From assembly GCF_000003195.3 (NCBI RefSeq), contig NC_012873.2, forward strand, positions 6,905,894-6,969,893: a stretch of DNA of 64,000 bases, in the 5' to 3' direction. The notes below the pieces were generated by a model. The model was not told the origin of the DNA and made no database searches. It worked only from the letters and a program-made list of their open reading frames with translations. Source of the DNA: Sorghum bicolor. Its lineage: Eukaryota > Streptophyta > Magnoliopsida > Poales > Poaceae. The translations under genes and the position numbers were made by a program. How positions within the stretch are numbered: the first letter of the stretch is position 1; each line of letters begins with the position of its first letter. Below, in pieces: positions 54,180 through 64,000 of the stretch.

Positions 54180-57100
54180 AAACAAAGCCCGTAGTCGTTT
54201 GACGAAAAATGTTTGGCCTTATCCTTTGTCGTCGTGAGGAGAGAAAATCACATCTCAAACCAAAGGCAAGGACCAAACCAAAGGGAGAAGAAGCAGGAGC
54301 AGCAAGGCCCTGGTTTGTTTGTTTGTGTTCTCTGCCGATGCTGATTCGCATGCCCTTGCGTCTCGCACGCTGCATTGGCAAATGTCGGCACGAGTTTGGA
54401 AAGTGGACAGAGGAATCTTCCTTGCAATCGGTCGGACATCGGACAGCCAGACACAGCCCCCACATGTCCTTGTTGAGCAAAGGAAAAAAAAGGGAGGGGG
54501 ACTCCAACAGAGTGGGAACTTGGAAATGGACAGAAATGTGTGCCCCAGGCTGTGCCACATGCTGGCAATGGTGCGCCCTTCGTTATTTGCACCCCTTCCC
54601 GGACCAACCGATTGTACTGCTCCCCTCCATTTCTTTTGGATTTATAAACAACTTATTAAACTCTGTAGATCTTTCACTGACATGTACTCTTTCAGCTCTG
54701 AGTCGGAAGTTATTTTGATTTTTTCTAAATACATACTAGTTGTCATCATGTCTTATACAAGAGGAAAAAAAAAGCTATGTACCACAAAAAGCTAAAAGGA
54801 TTTAATTACAATTTGAAACATGTGGAAATTTTACGCATGTATGCATGCTTGGCACTTGAATTTATTCACACTGACCTTTTCATAGAACATTGGTTTATAG
54901 TATTTTATGTCAAACTATACTCATTAGATATCTCCAAATCTTATTACATTTTAGAGTTCTGCATAAATTTCATAAGGAAGACAAATCGGGACCTTCACAA
55001 ACATTCATGCAGTTCATCACAAGCACAAGAGTTTGTGGGACGATACCTAGCTATCTAGAAGGCTTCACCTTTATGAGTAACAAATGTTTCACAAATTAAT
55101 TACATCATGACACCCACAAGTGTTCAAGGATTTGGAGTGTTATCTTGTGTTCACAAACTCCTAATTTCTCATCCTCTCAGCTCAACACATAAGATCTCAC
55201 TTCGTTCTAGCAAAAGGATATTAGGCAGAGCTAGAGAGGCTTCTTCTTCTATTATTCTTCAATTATAGTCTTGGGAGGCAGCAACAACCCTACAAATTTA
55301 AAGGAGGGGTGGGTATAAATACCATATAATCACAAACTAGTTGACAAAGACAAAAGTCTAGAACTTTCAGAATTTAATAAACTAGATGTTGGAACTTAAT
55401 AGGCTACATATTATTTTGTCAAAGTCTAGAACTTCTAGATAGAGAGTCAAACAAGAACTTCTAGAGACACAAAAACATTTTACATACCCTAAATCATGTT
55501 GATCCAAGTGCTTGTGTGTTTCTCATGTTAGCATAGGTTTTAGTTTGAGCACTTAAAACATGTCGAACCATTCATGTTACATCCTTGTTAATAGTACAAC
55601 ATACTTATGCTTGAGATAAAAAGGGTATGCTTGTTTCAAGAACTTGGGCATTCAATATATTCGTACGCCATTTCTTCTTAATACATCTTCATAAGGGTTT
55701 GCAATAATCTATGTCTCATTCTTTTTAACCAATGCAACATAATTTTGAGCTCATATCTTGAACCATTACAACACATGTGAGTTCAATTTATGGCTTTTAC
55801 TTCCACTTATGATACAACAATTATTTGGTCCTCCACAAAACATGACTCCTCATATCTCGATTAGTTATCGGCTTGTTGCAAGTACTCTCTTCTTTCACTT
55901 AGAAATGGACTATGGTATCTTTGTTTCCAAGCCATCACTTGCCCTCCACATTGCTTATTAGTACCTCCAAACAATTCCCTTGTTACCTTCACCTTAATTA
56001 TCAAGTACGATGCCTTGGATCAACATTGAGCACTCAATTGAAGTCTATGTGATCCTTACTTGAATGTCTTCTTAATAAGTTAATATAAATCTTGAGATCA
56101 GACAAGTTTCAATGTTTTTCTTTCTTGAAATATGATGACTTGATCAACTTTCTCCTTGAATATGAGCACCACCACTGTGATCAAGTAACCAGTGCTTTCC
56201 CTTTGATGAATATGAAATTTGATATCATTATTCTAAATTTGATATGGCAAGCCATTCATGTAAAACCAATCCACATCCAAAATCACTCATATCTCATATT
56301 TGTTATTCAATAATGTTTGCCTTCTTCATCAATCATTAGATTCTAATTTGGACAATACACAACATGTAAAAGCTTCATGTGTAAGATCAATTGACACGCA
56401 TCACACCATGTCTCTTTCTGTCCAGTCTTCGCATATGCTTGTTATTTTTTCACTTATTCAATTTCCATTCATTCTCCAATCTTGGTCAATACCAATCAAT
56501 TGCCAACCTCTTTCCTATTCATGCAAAGCAAGCCGCTACTGAGACGGAACCATATTCATTTCCCTTTGTCTCTTTTTGTCTTATTAAATATGCTCAGTTC
56601 TTCATCATTGAGATATGGCATAAGTTTTGCTATGATCTTTAGTGATAGAATCTGTCCAAAGACTCACCAAACACCAAGTACAGCAGTGACAATGTTGTGA
56701 GAAACCAACAACACAAAACAACTACAAGCACCGCCCAAGGGGATGGCGGTGTGGCGGCTTGTCGATGATGATGTGGACGAGCCCGCCCAAGCACTGTTGT
56801 GAGATCCCCATCCCTGTAGCACACCGACGAGCGCTCTGAGATCTTGGCCTCGTTGTCGCTATTGTATGGGTGGGGGGATAAAGAAACCAACATCATTGTG
56901 TAATCAGTGGTATGATGTTTTAGAATACCTCTAAGGGCTTCCATAAAAATGTGGAGTTAGCATCCAACTATCCTTTTTTTTCTAGAATACAGTTTGTGAC
57001 ATTGGCTTATTTGTGAAACAATGTTGAAGTAATAAAGTTTAAAAAATAGGGCAGAGCAGTCACAAATATTTCCTTGGGCGGCCCTTTTCCAAGGCAAATC

Positions 57101-57470
57101 ATCCTAGCCTTTAGCATCTAGTTTTGTGTAGGTGAGTGATTTTTTTTTTGTGTGGGGTCTTTTCCCCCCTCCTTGGTCACGTTGGTTGCAAGCTCCTTTA
57201 TACTACTCCGTATCTTTTTATTTAGGATAAAGTTTTGTAACTTTTTTGCCTCCTTGATAAACTATGTGCTCATTTTGCGTAGACAAATTAATTTATTGTG
57301 CAGGCTCTTTGTCTTTGGCCACTTTGGTCGTAACTCGTAAGCTCTTTCTCGTATCTTATATACATGATGATAAACTCTTTCTTCTCTTTATATACAAACA
57401 TGTACATCAGTTTCGTGTAGGCGAGCTTCGTAGCCCACGGTTTGATAGAGAGCAAGATACAGTATTATAA
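54180..57470. other. Long stretch without recognisable genes
   Basis: Open frames at 54209-54718 (plus) and 56639-56944 (minus) have no recognisable domains. 55100-56640 is AT-rich and pyrimidine-rich on the plus strand and looks like decayed retroelement or intergenic sequence. I see no tRNA, LTR pair or MITE in it. Confidence 0.4.
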
Positions 57471-57473
57471 TAA

Positions 57474-58603
57474 CTAGCAAATATGTGCGTTGCAACGGGA
57501 GAAAAACATCAAATGGTCATAAAAAATGATGACATAATGTTACGTATCTATTTATATTTATATTTTTTTATAAAATTTAAAGTCTATAATTTATTTTATT
57601 GATAACCATAACATCTATGGTATGAGATAGTTAATATTTACAATATTATGTAGCTTGGAGACATATTTATTTAATAATAATAGTATTATATTAAAACAGG
57701 AGAAGTTTGTTGGTAGCTTTATTTTGTTATTTAGATTAGGATTCCTATAAAATATGATATATCAGTTAAATGTATGTAGATTATAAACACATAGGTTTAT
57801 GAAGTGTTCATATGATATAACAACACATCGTGCAAAGGTAGTGGAAACATCTTTTTTATATTTTTACATACTTAAATTGATGCTAAACTATTTAGCAAGC
57901 ATAAATTTAGGTAAATTAGTAAATCAGCGAGATATGTAGGAATGGTGTTAAAACTTTTACCACAAATCAAGCATCACATTAAACAGACTACCATAAAATT
58001 TTTATAATAATTGGAGCAAGATAACTACAATTTCAATTTTATACTAAAAAGCATAGGCAAGCATCTCCAGCAAAAAAAAATATACTAAAATTTATGATAT
58101 TTTTGTTTACTACATGGATCTACATATGTGAAGCTGAACAAATTTTGTTTTGTAATTTTTAAATTTTTCTATGAATTTCTACGCATTTATTAATTTTTAG
58201 CCAATATAAAAAATAAAAGAAAAGTAAATTAATAGGATAAACACTTTGTATCTATTTTTTGTTTACTGCATGGATGTACATATGTGGAGCTAAACAAAAT
58301 TTGTTTTGTAATTTTTAGATTTTCCAAGAATAAAAGAAAAGAAAATTAATAGAATATAGGAGATTTTACATTAGGAACCCTAAAAAATTTTATTTTATTT
58401 TTGCTCTTCTACAAGCGGACGACGCCAGGGATTCGGAGAGTGGTTGCGTGAGCGGACAGAAAGCTAAAACGAGATTTTACATTGGGAACCCTAGAAAACA
58501 TTTTAATTCCGGTATAGACGGCAGGAGACCGATTCCCATATAGACGGCAGAAAAAATTTCGGACAGCTGAAATTTTCATAATTTATTAGTAGGTATAGAT
58601 AGA
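57474..58603 (-). mobile_element. Non-autonomous Helitron (1,130 bp)
   Basis: On the minus strand it starts TCTATCTATACCTACTAATA after an A (58604) and ends with CCCGTTGCAACGCAC, a short spacer and TTTGCTAG, followed by T (57473). 5'-TC, a subterminal palindrome (CGTTGCAACG), 3'-CTAG and insertion between A and T are the Helitron rules. The interior has a GC-richer patch at 58410-58560 and otherwise no coding sequence. Confidence 0.8.
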
Positions 58604-58609
58604 TTTATT

Positions 58610-58960
58610 TATTTACGAGGTTAGCTGGGTAGAGAGTTCCACGGAGCAGAAGATAGCCTTTGCCGGCAGGGTAACGGTAACCAAAGGAGAAGGTACTTCC
58701 ATATCCTGGGAGGGGCTGGGTGGGCCCGCCGAACCAGCAGCTCGTCGGCGACCGGTTGAAGGAGGCTCTTCCGATGGTCGTCGTCGTCGTCGTCGCGTCG
58801 GCCATCCGTCTCCAGCCCAATCCGGAAAACGAATCGTCGTCCGCGTTCCCGTACCAACGAGCTCCGATCACGCGGCCGCGGCGCGGAGCCATTAACCCGG
58901 TTAGCCCCGTTCAGACGGCACCCTCTTTTTCCCCCTAGCCACGAATTTACCGACACTTTT
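58610..58960 (-). other. GC-rich block with an open minus frame
   Basis: A minus frame (58605-58892) reads MAPRRGRVIGARWYGNADDD and further SPTSCWFGGPTQPLPGYGST. It starts immediately beside the Helitron 5' end and lacks a recognised domain. It may be a truncated exon. Confidence 0.25.
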
Positions 58961-59315
58961 TAACCTTTTACTTTTTCGGTGTAGAAATTTCGTGTGAACG
59001 GGGCCGTGTACTACTGTAGACCAACCACGTTACAAGTCGTGCTCAGAGACTTTGATTTTTTTTTTCCTCTTCGGATAAAATGGCAGCATATTTACAGAGC
59101 AGAGCTTCCTTCCTCGCTCATCAAACGTTAAAAAAAACACAAATATATATAAAAAAAAGAAAAATACTAAAATTCTATTAACAAAATCCTCCTCGGTTCT
59201 GCAAGAGGATGAACCTCCCGAAGTCAACAGCCTGCCTACCGATTACCGAACGACGCTAACGGCGAACGAACGAAGCAACCAATCGAGCTGGTCCGCCGGC
59301 CGGCCGGCCGGACGG

Positions 59316-59941
59316 TCAGTAGGAGCAGGTGAACCGGTGCGCGGAGCGGTCGCGGAGCATGCCGCGGTAGAGCGCCTCCCGGTTGGCCGGCATCAAGCGG
59401 TCCTCCGACCCCGCCGCGTCCCTGCAGGTGGACGACGCCGACGACGACGACGCGGCGGCGGTGGAAGCAGGCGGGTGGCGGCGGGCGGGCGGTGCGCCCT
59501 CATTGTCGACGACGTCGGCCGCGAACCGCACCCGCCTCTCGCCCCTGCGTCTCCACGCCTTCGCCTTCCCCCCGCGCGTCCGCCTCTCTGCGCATGCAGC
59601 AGCAGCGAGCAAGGAGCAGAGCTGTGAGAAATAGAATCCCGGTCCGCCGCAAGCAAAAACAAGCGCCGCAAGAGCCGAGGAGCGGCGGCAGCGGCAGAAG
59701 AAGAAGAGGGACGGGTCTCGTACGTACCTGACGACGACAAGAGGCATGGGCGCAGGGCGGCGTGCTCCGTCGCGCCCTCCTCCAGCTCCGTCTCCGTCTC
59801 CGGCTCCGGGTCGGCGGCGTGGGAGAGGTGCGCGCGGCAGAGCGAGAAGATGACGAGGGAGCCGGAGAACGCGACGGCCGTGGCGGCGGCGAGCGCGAGT
59901 GAGCCTCCCATCGACGACGACGACGACGACGACGGAGACAT
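59316..59941 (-). CDS. Small single-pass membrane protein with conserved VRFAADVV / MPANREALYRGMLRDR tail
   Basis: I infer two exons, 59728-59941 and 59316-59587, with a 140-bp intron (CAG|GTACGTACG donor; TGCGCAG|AG acceptor), encoding 161 aa. ATG at 59939-59941 starts MSPSSSSSSSMGGS; a second ATG ten codons on is also possible. Residues about 11-35 are a hydrophobic membrane anchor (SLALAAATAVAFSGSLVIFS), then an acidic ETETELEEG linker. Exon 2 is basic and carries RRVRFAADVVDN, then ends MPANREALYRGMLRDRSAHR and FTCSY. This VxFAxDVV plus MPANRxALYxGxLRDR ending occurs in a family of small plant proteins of unknown function. The joined frame length is a multiple of three, and the splice phase (1) fits both sides. 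Confidence 0.8.
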
Positions 59942-60708
59942 GGATGGCGTTTCCGCGGTCAAGCCTCGCGCGGTAGGTGGTGGGACTCCTCTCCTCTCCG
60001 GACCTCTCTTTTCTAGCCGGTGGGCGGGGCGGGCGGCGTGCGCTCTCGGCTTCCGCTTTCCTTCTCCTTGACGGCTGATGACTCGCTGCAGCTGGTCCGC
60101 TTTGATTTCTCGGGACGGGGACGGCGCGGCGGTGCGGTGCGGTGCGGGGGAGCCTCTGCCGCCCGCGGGAGGGGGGGTAATAAAGGCGCGCGCTGGCTGC
60201 CGTGCGGTCCCGACTGGGTCCTTTAAACTCCAAGGTAATTACGGCTAATCCCGATGTGATGTGCTTTTCTTTCGAGTCATTCTCTGCGGGGGTCTGGCTT
60301 GCTTTCAAACAGAACCGCGCGGCGAGCTGGAGGGGGACACAAAAATCGCGGACGGGCCTGGCTGGCGCCTGAGGTGCACGCGCCTGGCTTTGATGGTCGT
60401 CACGGGCCCGGCCGGGTCGGCTGCGCCTGCGCCGGCGCGGTTTTGTTCTCAAGTTTTAGCCAGGCACGAGATAGGGGTGATAGTTTTGTTTTGAAAACTT
60501 TTGGTGGTGGTGTTGTTGTTGATGTGTTTGCCTATTTTACTGTTCCCTTGGGCTGTAAAAATATCAAGTGATTTCTCTCCCACGTTTCAGGATTTTTCCT
60601 TTCCACGGTCGTGATGCTAGACTTGACCAATTTGATTTGTCGGTAAAATTGTGGCAGCATGCACCTGCTTTTTCCTATTTTGTTGATGAAAACACCATTG
60701 TTTTCACG

Positions 60709-62257
60709 TGAAAGAGCATCTAGGCCCTTAGTGATTTCGGTGATTAATGACATTGTTAATTACATTGACTAACGTGTGTTTTGCAGAGGCAAAGTCATAG
60801 GTAAGGTCATGGTAAATAGGTACTCAATGGACAGGGACGTACATGCCAACTTAATAGTGGAAATCGTTTCGGTTTTCAAAGGATGGGTGGACATCGTCGA
60901 GACTAGACTAGGTCTAAGTGCCATATGGTGAAGAAGGGCACTTAGAGTAGTTTAGGACTTTGTTTTTCCTTTGACCGTACTATTAAGAGGGGTTTTGATC
61001 TAGTAGCTTGACTTAGGCAAGGCTTTAGGTTTAGGTGTGGTGCACACTTGGTAAACCTAGCACTAGGCAGCTCAGAGATAGTCCTTAGATCGAGAGGAAC
61101 AAACTTCGTGTTGGAGCGATCGCGTTTCGACGAAGTTTGGGTGCCCAAAGGGGCACAGGACGCTGCACCGGACGCTCTGTGAGTGCGTCCGGTGAGGTCC
61201 TTAGCCGTTGGAACAGGCTAGTGCCTAGGGTTAGGCACCGGACGCTGGCACCGGACGCACCAGGCAGCGTCCGGTCCCTTACCCAGGGAGCTTGCGAGGT
61301 TCTCCTAAGCACCGGACTCTAGCACCGGACACACCGGGTAGCGTCCGGTCCCATGCGCAGGGAGCATGTAAATTTTCCCTTAGCACCGGACGGTGCACCG
61401 GACGCTGAGAGCTAGCGTCCGGTGACCTGTCAGAGCGAAGTACAGTTAGCCGTTATGCAGCACCGGACGCTCGGTGCAGTGCGTCCGGTGCAACATAATG
61501 TGCGTCCGGTGACCCCGTTTTCTGTGAAAAACGGTTGGCCGAGCTTTGGACTTGGTGGATAGTATTTATACTCCTCCACCTCGTCCATGAGATCTCTCTT
61601 GCCCATTTGAACATCAGAGAAACTTGTTGTGGAGCAAGAGAGTTGCAAGAGCCTAGAGAGGATTGAGATTGGAGTGATTTCTTGAGAGAATCCTTCTCTA
61701 GTGAGTTCCAAGAGTCAAGTGTGCATCCACCACTCTCTAGTGCCTTGTTTGGGTCAAGTGAGAGTTCTTTGCTTGTTACTCTTGGTGATCGCCATCACCT
61801 AGACGGTTCGGTGGTGATTGGAGGCACGAAGATCACCCGAAGTTCGTATGGGTGGCTCGTGTCAAGCTTGTGAGCGGTTTTGGGCGATTCACCGCGACGG
61901 AGTGTCGAAGAATCAGCCCGTAGAGAGCACTTGGTCCTTGCGCGGACCAAGGGGGAGCAAGACCCTTGCGCGGGTGCTCCAACGAGGACTAGTGGAGAGT
62001 GGCGACTCTCCGATACCTCGGCAAAACATCGCCGAGCATTTTCTTCCACTACTCCTTTACTTTCTAGCATTTACTTTGTGTTTTTACATTCTTAGAACTG
62101 CCATGCTAGAATAGGATTGGAACTAGGTTGCAAAACTTTTTATCCGGTAGCTCTCTAAGTCACACTAGGCACAAGGGGTTGAATTGGAGCTTATAGGTTG
62201 CTTAAATTTTTAGAGAAGCCCAATTCACCCCCCCTCTTGGGCATCTTGGTCCTTTCA
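60709..62257 (+). repeat. 5' LTR of the copia element (1,549 bp)
   Basis: It begins TGAAAGAGCATCTAGGCCCT and ends CTTGGTCCTTTCA, two bases before the PBS. TATTTATA at about 61564 is the best TATA candidate, followed by a leader with 'ccacctcgtccatgagatct'. The second LTR is outside the window, so the left border rests on the TG and on the break with upstream sequence. Confidence 0.8.
61158..61515 (+). repeat. Array of GCACCGGACGC / GCGTCCGGTG motifs in the LTR
   Basis: About ten ACCGGAC cores and seven inverse GTCCGGT cores lie within 360 bp (for example 61166, 61186, 61236, 61247, 61268, 61311, 61323, 61341, 61385, 61397, 61415, 61461, 61481, 61502). They occur in both orientations, often as facing pairs, in the region upstream of the TATA candidate. 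Confidence 0.88.
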
Positions 62258-62259
62258 AT

Positions 62260-62271
62260 TGGTATCGGAGC
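62260..62271 (+). other. Primer-binding site (tRNA-iMet type)
   Basis: TGGTATCGGAGC lies two bases after the LTR end. It matches the usual TGGTATCAGAGC except for one A-to-G change, which would give a G-U pair with the tRNA. Confidence 0.9.
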
Positions 62272-62309
62272 CTAGTGCTCATTATTTAGGCTTCACCGCC
62301 TAGAGAAAG

Positions 62310-64000
62310 ATGTCTAACGGGGATGGACCGCCACCCATGTTCGATGGGGATGACTTCCCGTATTGGAAAATACGGATGGAGTCATACCTAGAGGCATGCG
62401 ATATAAAGTGCCTAAAAGCCGCGACCGAAGGGTTTGCCCCTCCGGAAAGAGCCACCGCTCTTACTCCACAAGAGCAAGAAAACGAGAAGTGGAATGCAAA
62501 GGCCAAAAACCACATCTTTAGAGGTCTTTGCAAAGAGGTGTTCAACCGTGTTCGGAGTCACAAAACCGCCAATGAACTTTGGAAGGAACTTTGTGCGCTC
62601 CATGAGGGAACTAAGAGTGAACGCGAGGAACGGTATCACCTAGTGATGAACAAGCTTAATACTTTTGAAATGCTTCCTAAAGAAAATGCTAATGAAATGT
62701 ATTCTCGCTTGAATGTCATTGTAGAGGAGCTAAATGGACTCGGGCTTACACAAATGAGTACGGCGGATGTAGCAAGGAAGATACTATGTGTGCTTCCCAT
62801 TGAGAAATATGGGCACATAGTAACCGTGCTTCATCAAGGCGATCTTTCCACCGCTACACCAACCACCATATTGGGAAAGATCAATGCTCATGAGATGTAC
62901 ATGCACATGAATCCTCAAGATGGCTCCTCATCGGCCAAGAAAGAAAAGAAGGACTTGGCTCTCAAAGCTTCTCACAAGAGCAAAGCCAAGAAGATTGAAG
63001 TTGAGTCATCAACTTCAAGTGATGATGATGCATCTATTGCCCTCATGGTGAGAAGGACCACAAAAATGTTGAAGAAGCTCAACAAGAATGGAGTCAACTT
63101 TGACTCCAAGAAGAAGAAGTTCTTCACAAGTAGCAAGAGGAAGCCCATCTCCGAGATGGATTGCTACAATTGTGGTGAGCTTGGTCATCTTGCTCATCAA
63201 TGTCCAAAGCCCAAGAAGGACAAGTACAAGAAGAAGAACAAAGAGCAAGATGACTCAAGTGATGACGAGAAGAATGACAAGAAGCAATACAAGAAGAAAG
63301 GTGGCAAGAAGAAGGAGCACTACAAGAAAAAGAATGGCAAGGCTTATATTGTTGGTGATTGGCTCACCGACATTGAAAGCTCAAGTGGTGATTCATCCGG
63401 CAATGAAAGTGATGATGAGAAGGTTGCCGCCATTGCCATTGATGCTCCATCACCATCATCTTCACCACCATCTACATCCTCTACACATCTATGCCTTATG
63501 GCTAAGGGTGACCGGAAGGTACAAAGTGAGGATGAGAGTAGTGAGAGTGATAGTGAATATGAATCACCTTCTTATGATGAACTTGTAAAATTGCTTAACA
63601 AATACACAAAAGTCATAAGAAAGACTAGATGTGAAAATGAAAAGCTTGAACTTGAAAATGAGACACTTCTAGCAAAGCTTAACCCTAGTGATGAGCTTAG
63701 AGAACAAAATGAGATCATGACCACTAAGCTCAAGGAGCTCAAACTCTCTCTAAAAGAGCTCAAAGAAAAACATGATAAACTTGAGAGTGTTCATGATGAG
63801 CTTATCACTAGATATAGAGCAATGAAAGAAGAACTAACAACTCTAAAAGCAAACTATGACAACCTAGAGATTGCTTATGAACTTGCAATTGATGAAACAC
63901 ATGTTGCTACTAACAATGTTGCTAAGCTTGATGTAGCCACATCTTGTGATGACTTACTTGTGGAGAGCACAAGCAAATGTGTTGATTGCAAGGGCAAGAA
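62310..64000 (+). CDS. gag: Gag of the copia element (partial, runs off the window)
   Basis: ATG at 62310 opens a frame without stop to the window end (563 codons visible). The N-terminus has FDGDDFPYWKIRMESYL, then a UBN2/Retrotran_gag-type region with ANELWKELCALHEGT and MYSRLNVIVEELNGLG. A CCHC zinc knuckle CYNCGELGHLAHQC lies near residue 285, inside a very Lys-rich stretch. After a Ser/Asp-rich part, a long coiled coil (about 415-540: NEKLELENETLLAKL, LKELKLSLKELKEK) leads to a Cys pair near the end (KCVDCKG). The protein assembles particles and binds RNA. The frame is intact, so this copy may be recent. Confidence 0.92.
   Translation, partial: MSNGDGPPPMFDGDDFPYWKIRMESYLEACDIKCLKAATEGFAPPERATALTPQEQENEKWNAKAKNHIFRGLCKEVFNRVRSHKTANELWKELCALHEGTKSEREERYHLVMNKLNTFEMLPKENANEMYSRLNVIVEELNGLGLTQMSTADVARKILCVLPIEKYGHIVTVLHQGDLSTATPTTILGKINAHEMYMHMNPQDGSSSAKKEKKDLALKASHKSKAKKIEVESSTSSDDDASIALMVRRTTKMLKKLNKNGVNFDSKKKKFFTSSKRKPISEMDCYNCGELGHLAHQCPKPKKDKYKKKNKEQDDSSDDEKNDKKQYKKKGGKKKEHYKKKNGKAYIVGDWLTDIESSSGDSSGNESDDEKVAAIAIDAPSPSSSPPSTSSTHLCLMAKGDRKVQSEDESSESDSEYESPSYDELVKLLNKYTKVIRKTRCENEKLELENETLLAKLNPSDELREQNEIMTTKLKELKLSLKELKEKHDKLESVHDELITRYRAMKEELTTLKANYDNLEIAYELAIDETHVATNNVAKLDVATSCDDLLVESTSKCVDCKGK

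Larger units (their letters stand above)
60709..64000 (+). mobile_element. Ty1/copia retrotransposon, SIRE/Maximus-like, 5' part
   Basis: A long LTR, a tRNA-iMet-type PBS and a gag with CCHC knuckle and a long coiled-coil extension run off the right edge. Long LTRs and an extended gag are typical of the SIRE/Maximus lineage. Protease, integrase and RT would lie beyond the window. The expected left target duplication would be TCACG (60704-60708). Confidence 0.9.

Noticed and set aside
54166..54718. Overlapping long frames on both strands (up to 169 codons)
   Set aside because: No domain, no splice or promoter context, and similar openness on both strands; treated as chance.
59316..60452. A 378-codon minus frame
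   Set aside because: Only its last part is coding by motif; the upstream part is the intron, exon 1 in another frame and the 5' flank. The two-exon model explains the region better.
63088..63588. 166-codon Arg/Thr/Met-rich plus frame
   Set aside because: It is an off-frame reading of the Lys-rich part of the copia gag.

Overview
The window is plant nuclear DNA, almost certainly from a grass and most likely from the Andropogoneae (Sorghum or a close relative). The evidence is a high density of grass MITEs (Tourist/PIF-Harbinger with TTA/TAA target duplications, Stowaway with TA), Helitron termini, an Au-type SINE, L1 tails, one complete Ty3/gypsy element and the start of a large Ty1/copia element. 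Genes are sparse. The species assignment is inference; the element families are read from the sequence.

Layout. 1-5.5 kb: AT-rich intergenic DNA with a MITE, a Helitron-like segment carrying a degenerate tRNA, and short tandem repeats. 5,537-17,524: a complete 11,988-bp Ty3/gypsy element of Tat type, flanked by ATAAG duplications, with 460-bp LTRs differing at 4 sites. Its gag-pol lies on the minus strand. An opposing six-exon gene (7,268-10,417, plus strand) encodes a protein with a 'putative gypsy type transposon' N-terminus, an NLS and a coiled coil. The element's 3' end holds a tandem array of polypurine-tract-like motifs. Its gag-pol has two breaks: a frameshift at a 12-nt homopolymer and an in-frame TAG between protease and RT. 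17.5-26 kb: MITEs, a 1-kb TIR transposon with a GC-rich interior, a Helitron 3' end, and a second copy of the 3-4.5 kb segment that carries an intact initiator tRNA-Met gene. 26.7-28.3 kb: mosaic of L1 and copia remnants. 28.3-36 kb: MITEs, a cysteine-protease-like pseudogene, a SINE, and a local 1.5-kb duplication in which one copy has a MITE and the other an empty site.

36,027-37,859 (minus) is the clearest host gene, a single-exon DUF247 protein of 610 residues. 38-50 kb holds a decayed TIR element with a Harbinger-type remnant, a complete Tourist element inserted in it, a triplicated ~0.7-kb unit interrupted by an L1, a possible first exon near 47.6 kb, and three Tourist MITEs almost end to end. 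50-58.6 kb is repeat-rich and ends in a complete 1.1-kb Helitron. 59,316-59,941 (minus) is a two-exon gene for a 161-residue single-pass membrane protein with a conserved plant C-terminal tail. 60,709-64,000 is the 5' LTR, primer-binding site and gag of a SIRE/Maximus-like Ty1/copia element that runs off the window.

I see no operon, CRISPR or other prokaryotic feature. The points most worth following are the intron-bearing antisense gene inside the Tat element, the amplified PPT-like motif, and the duplicated tRNA-iMet segment with Helitron-like ends.
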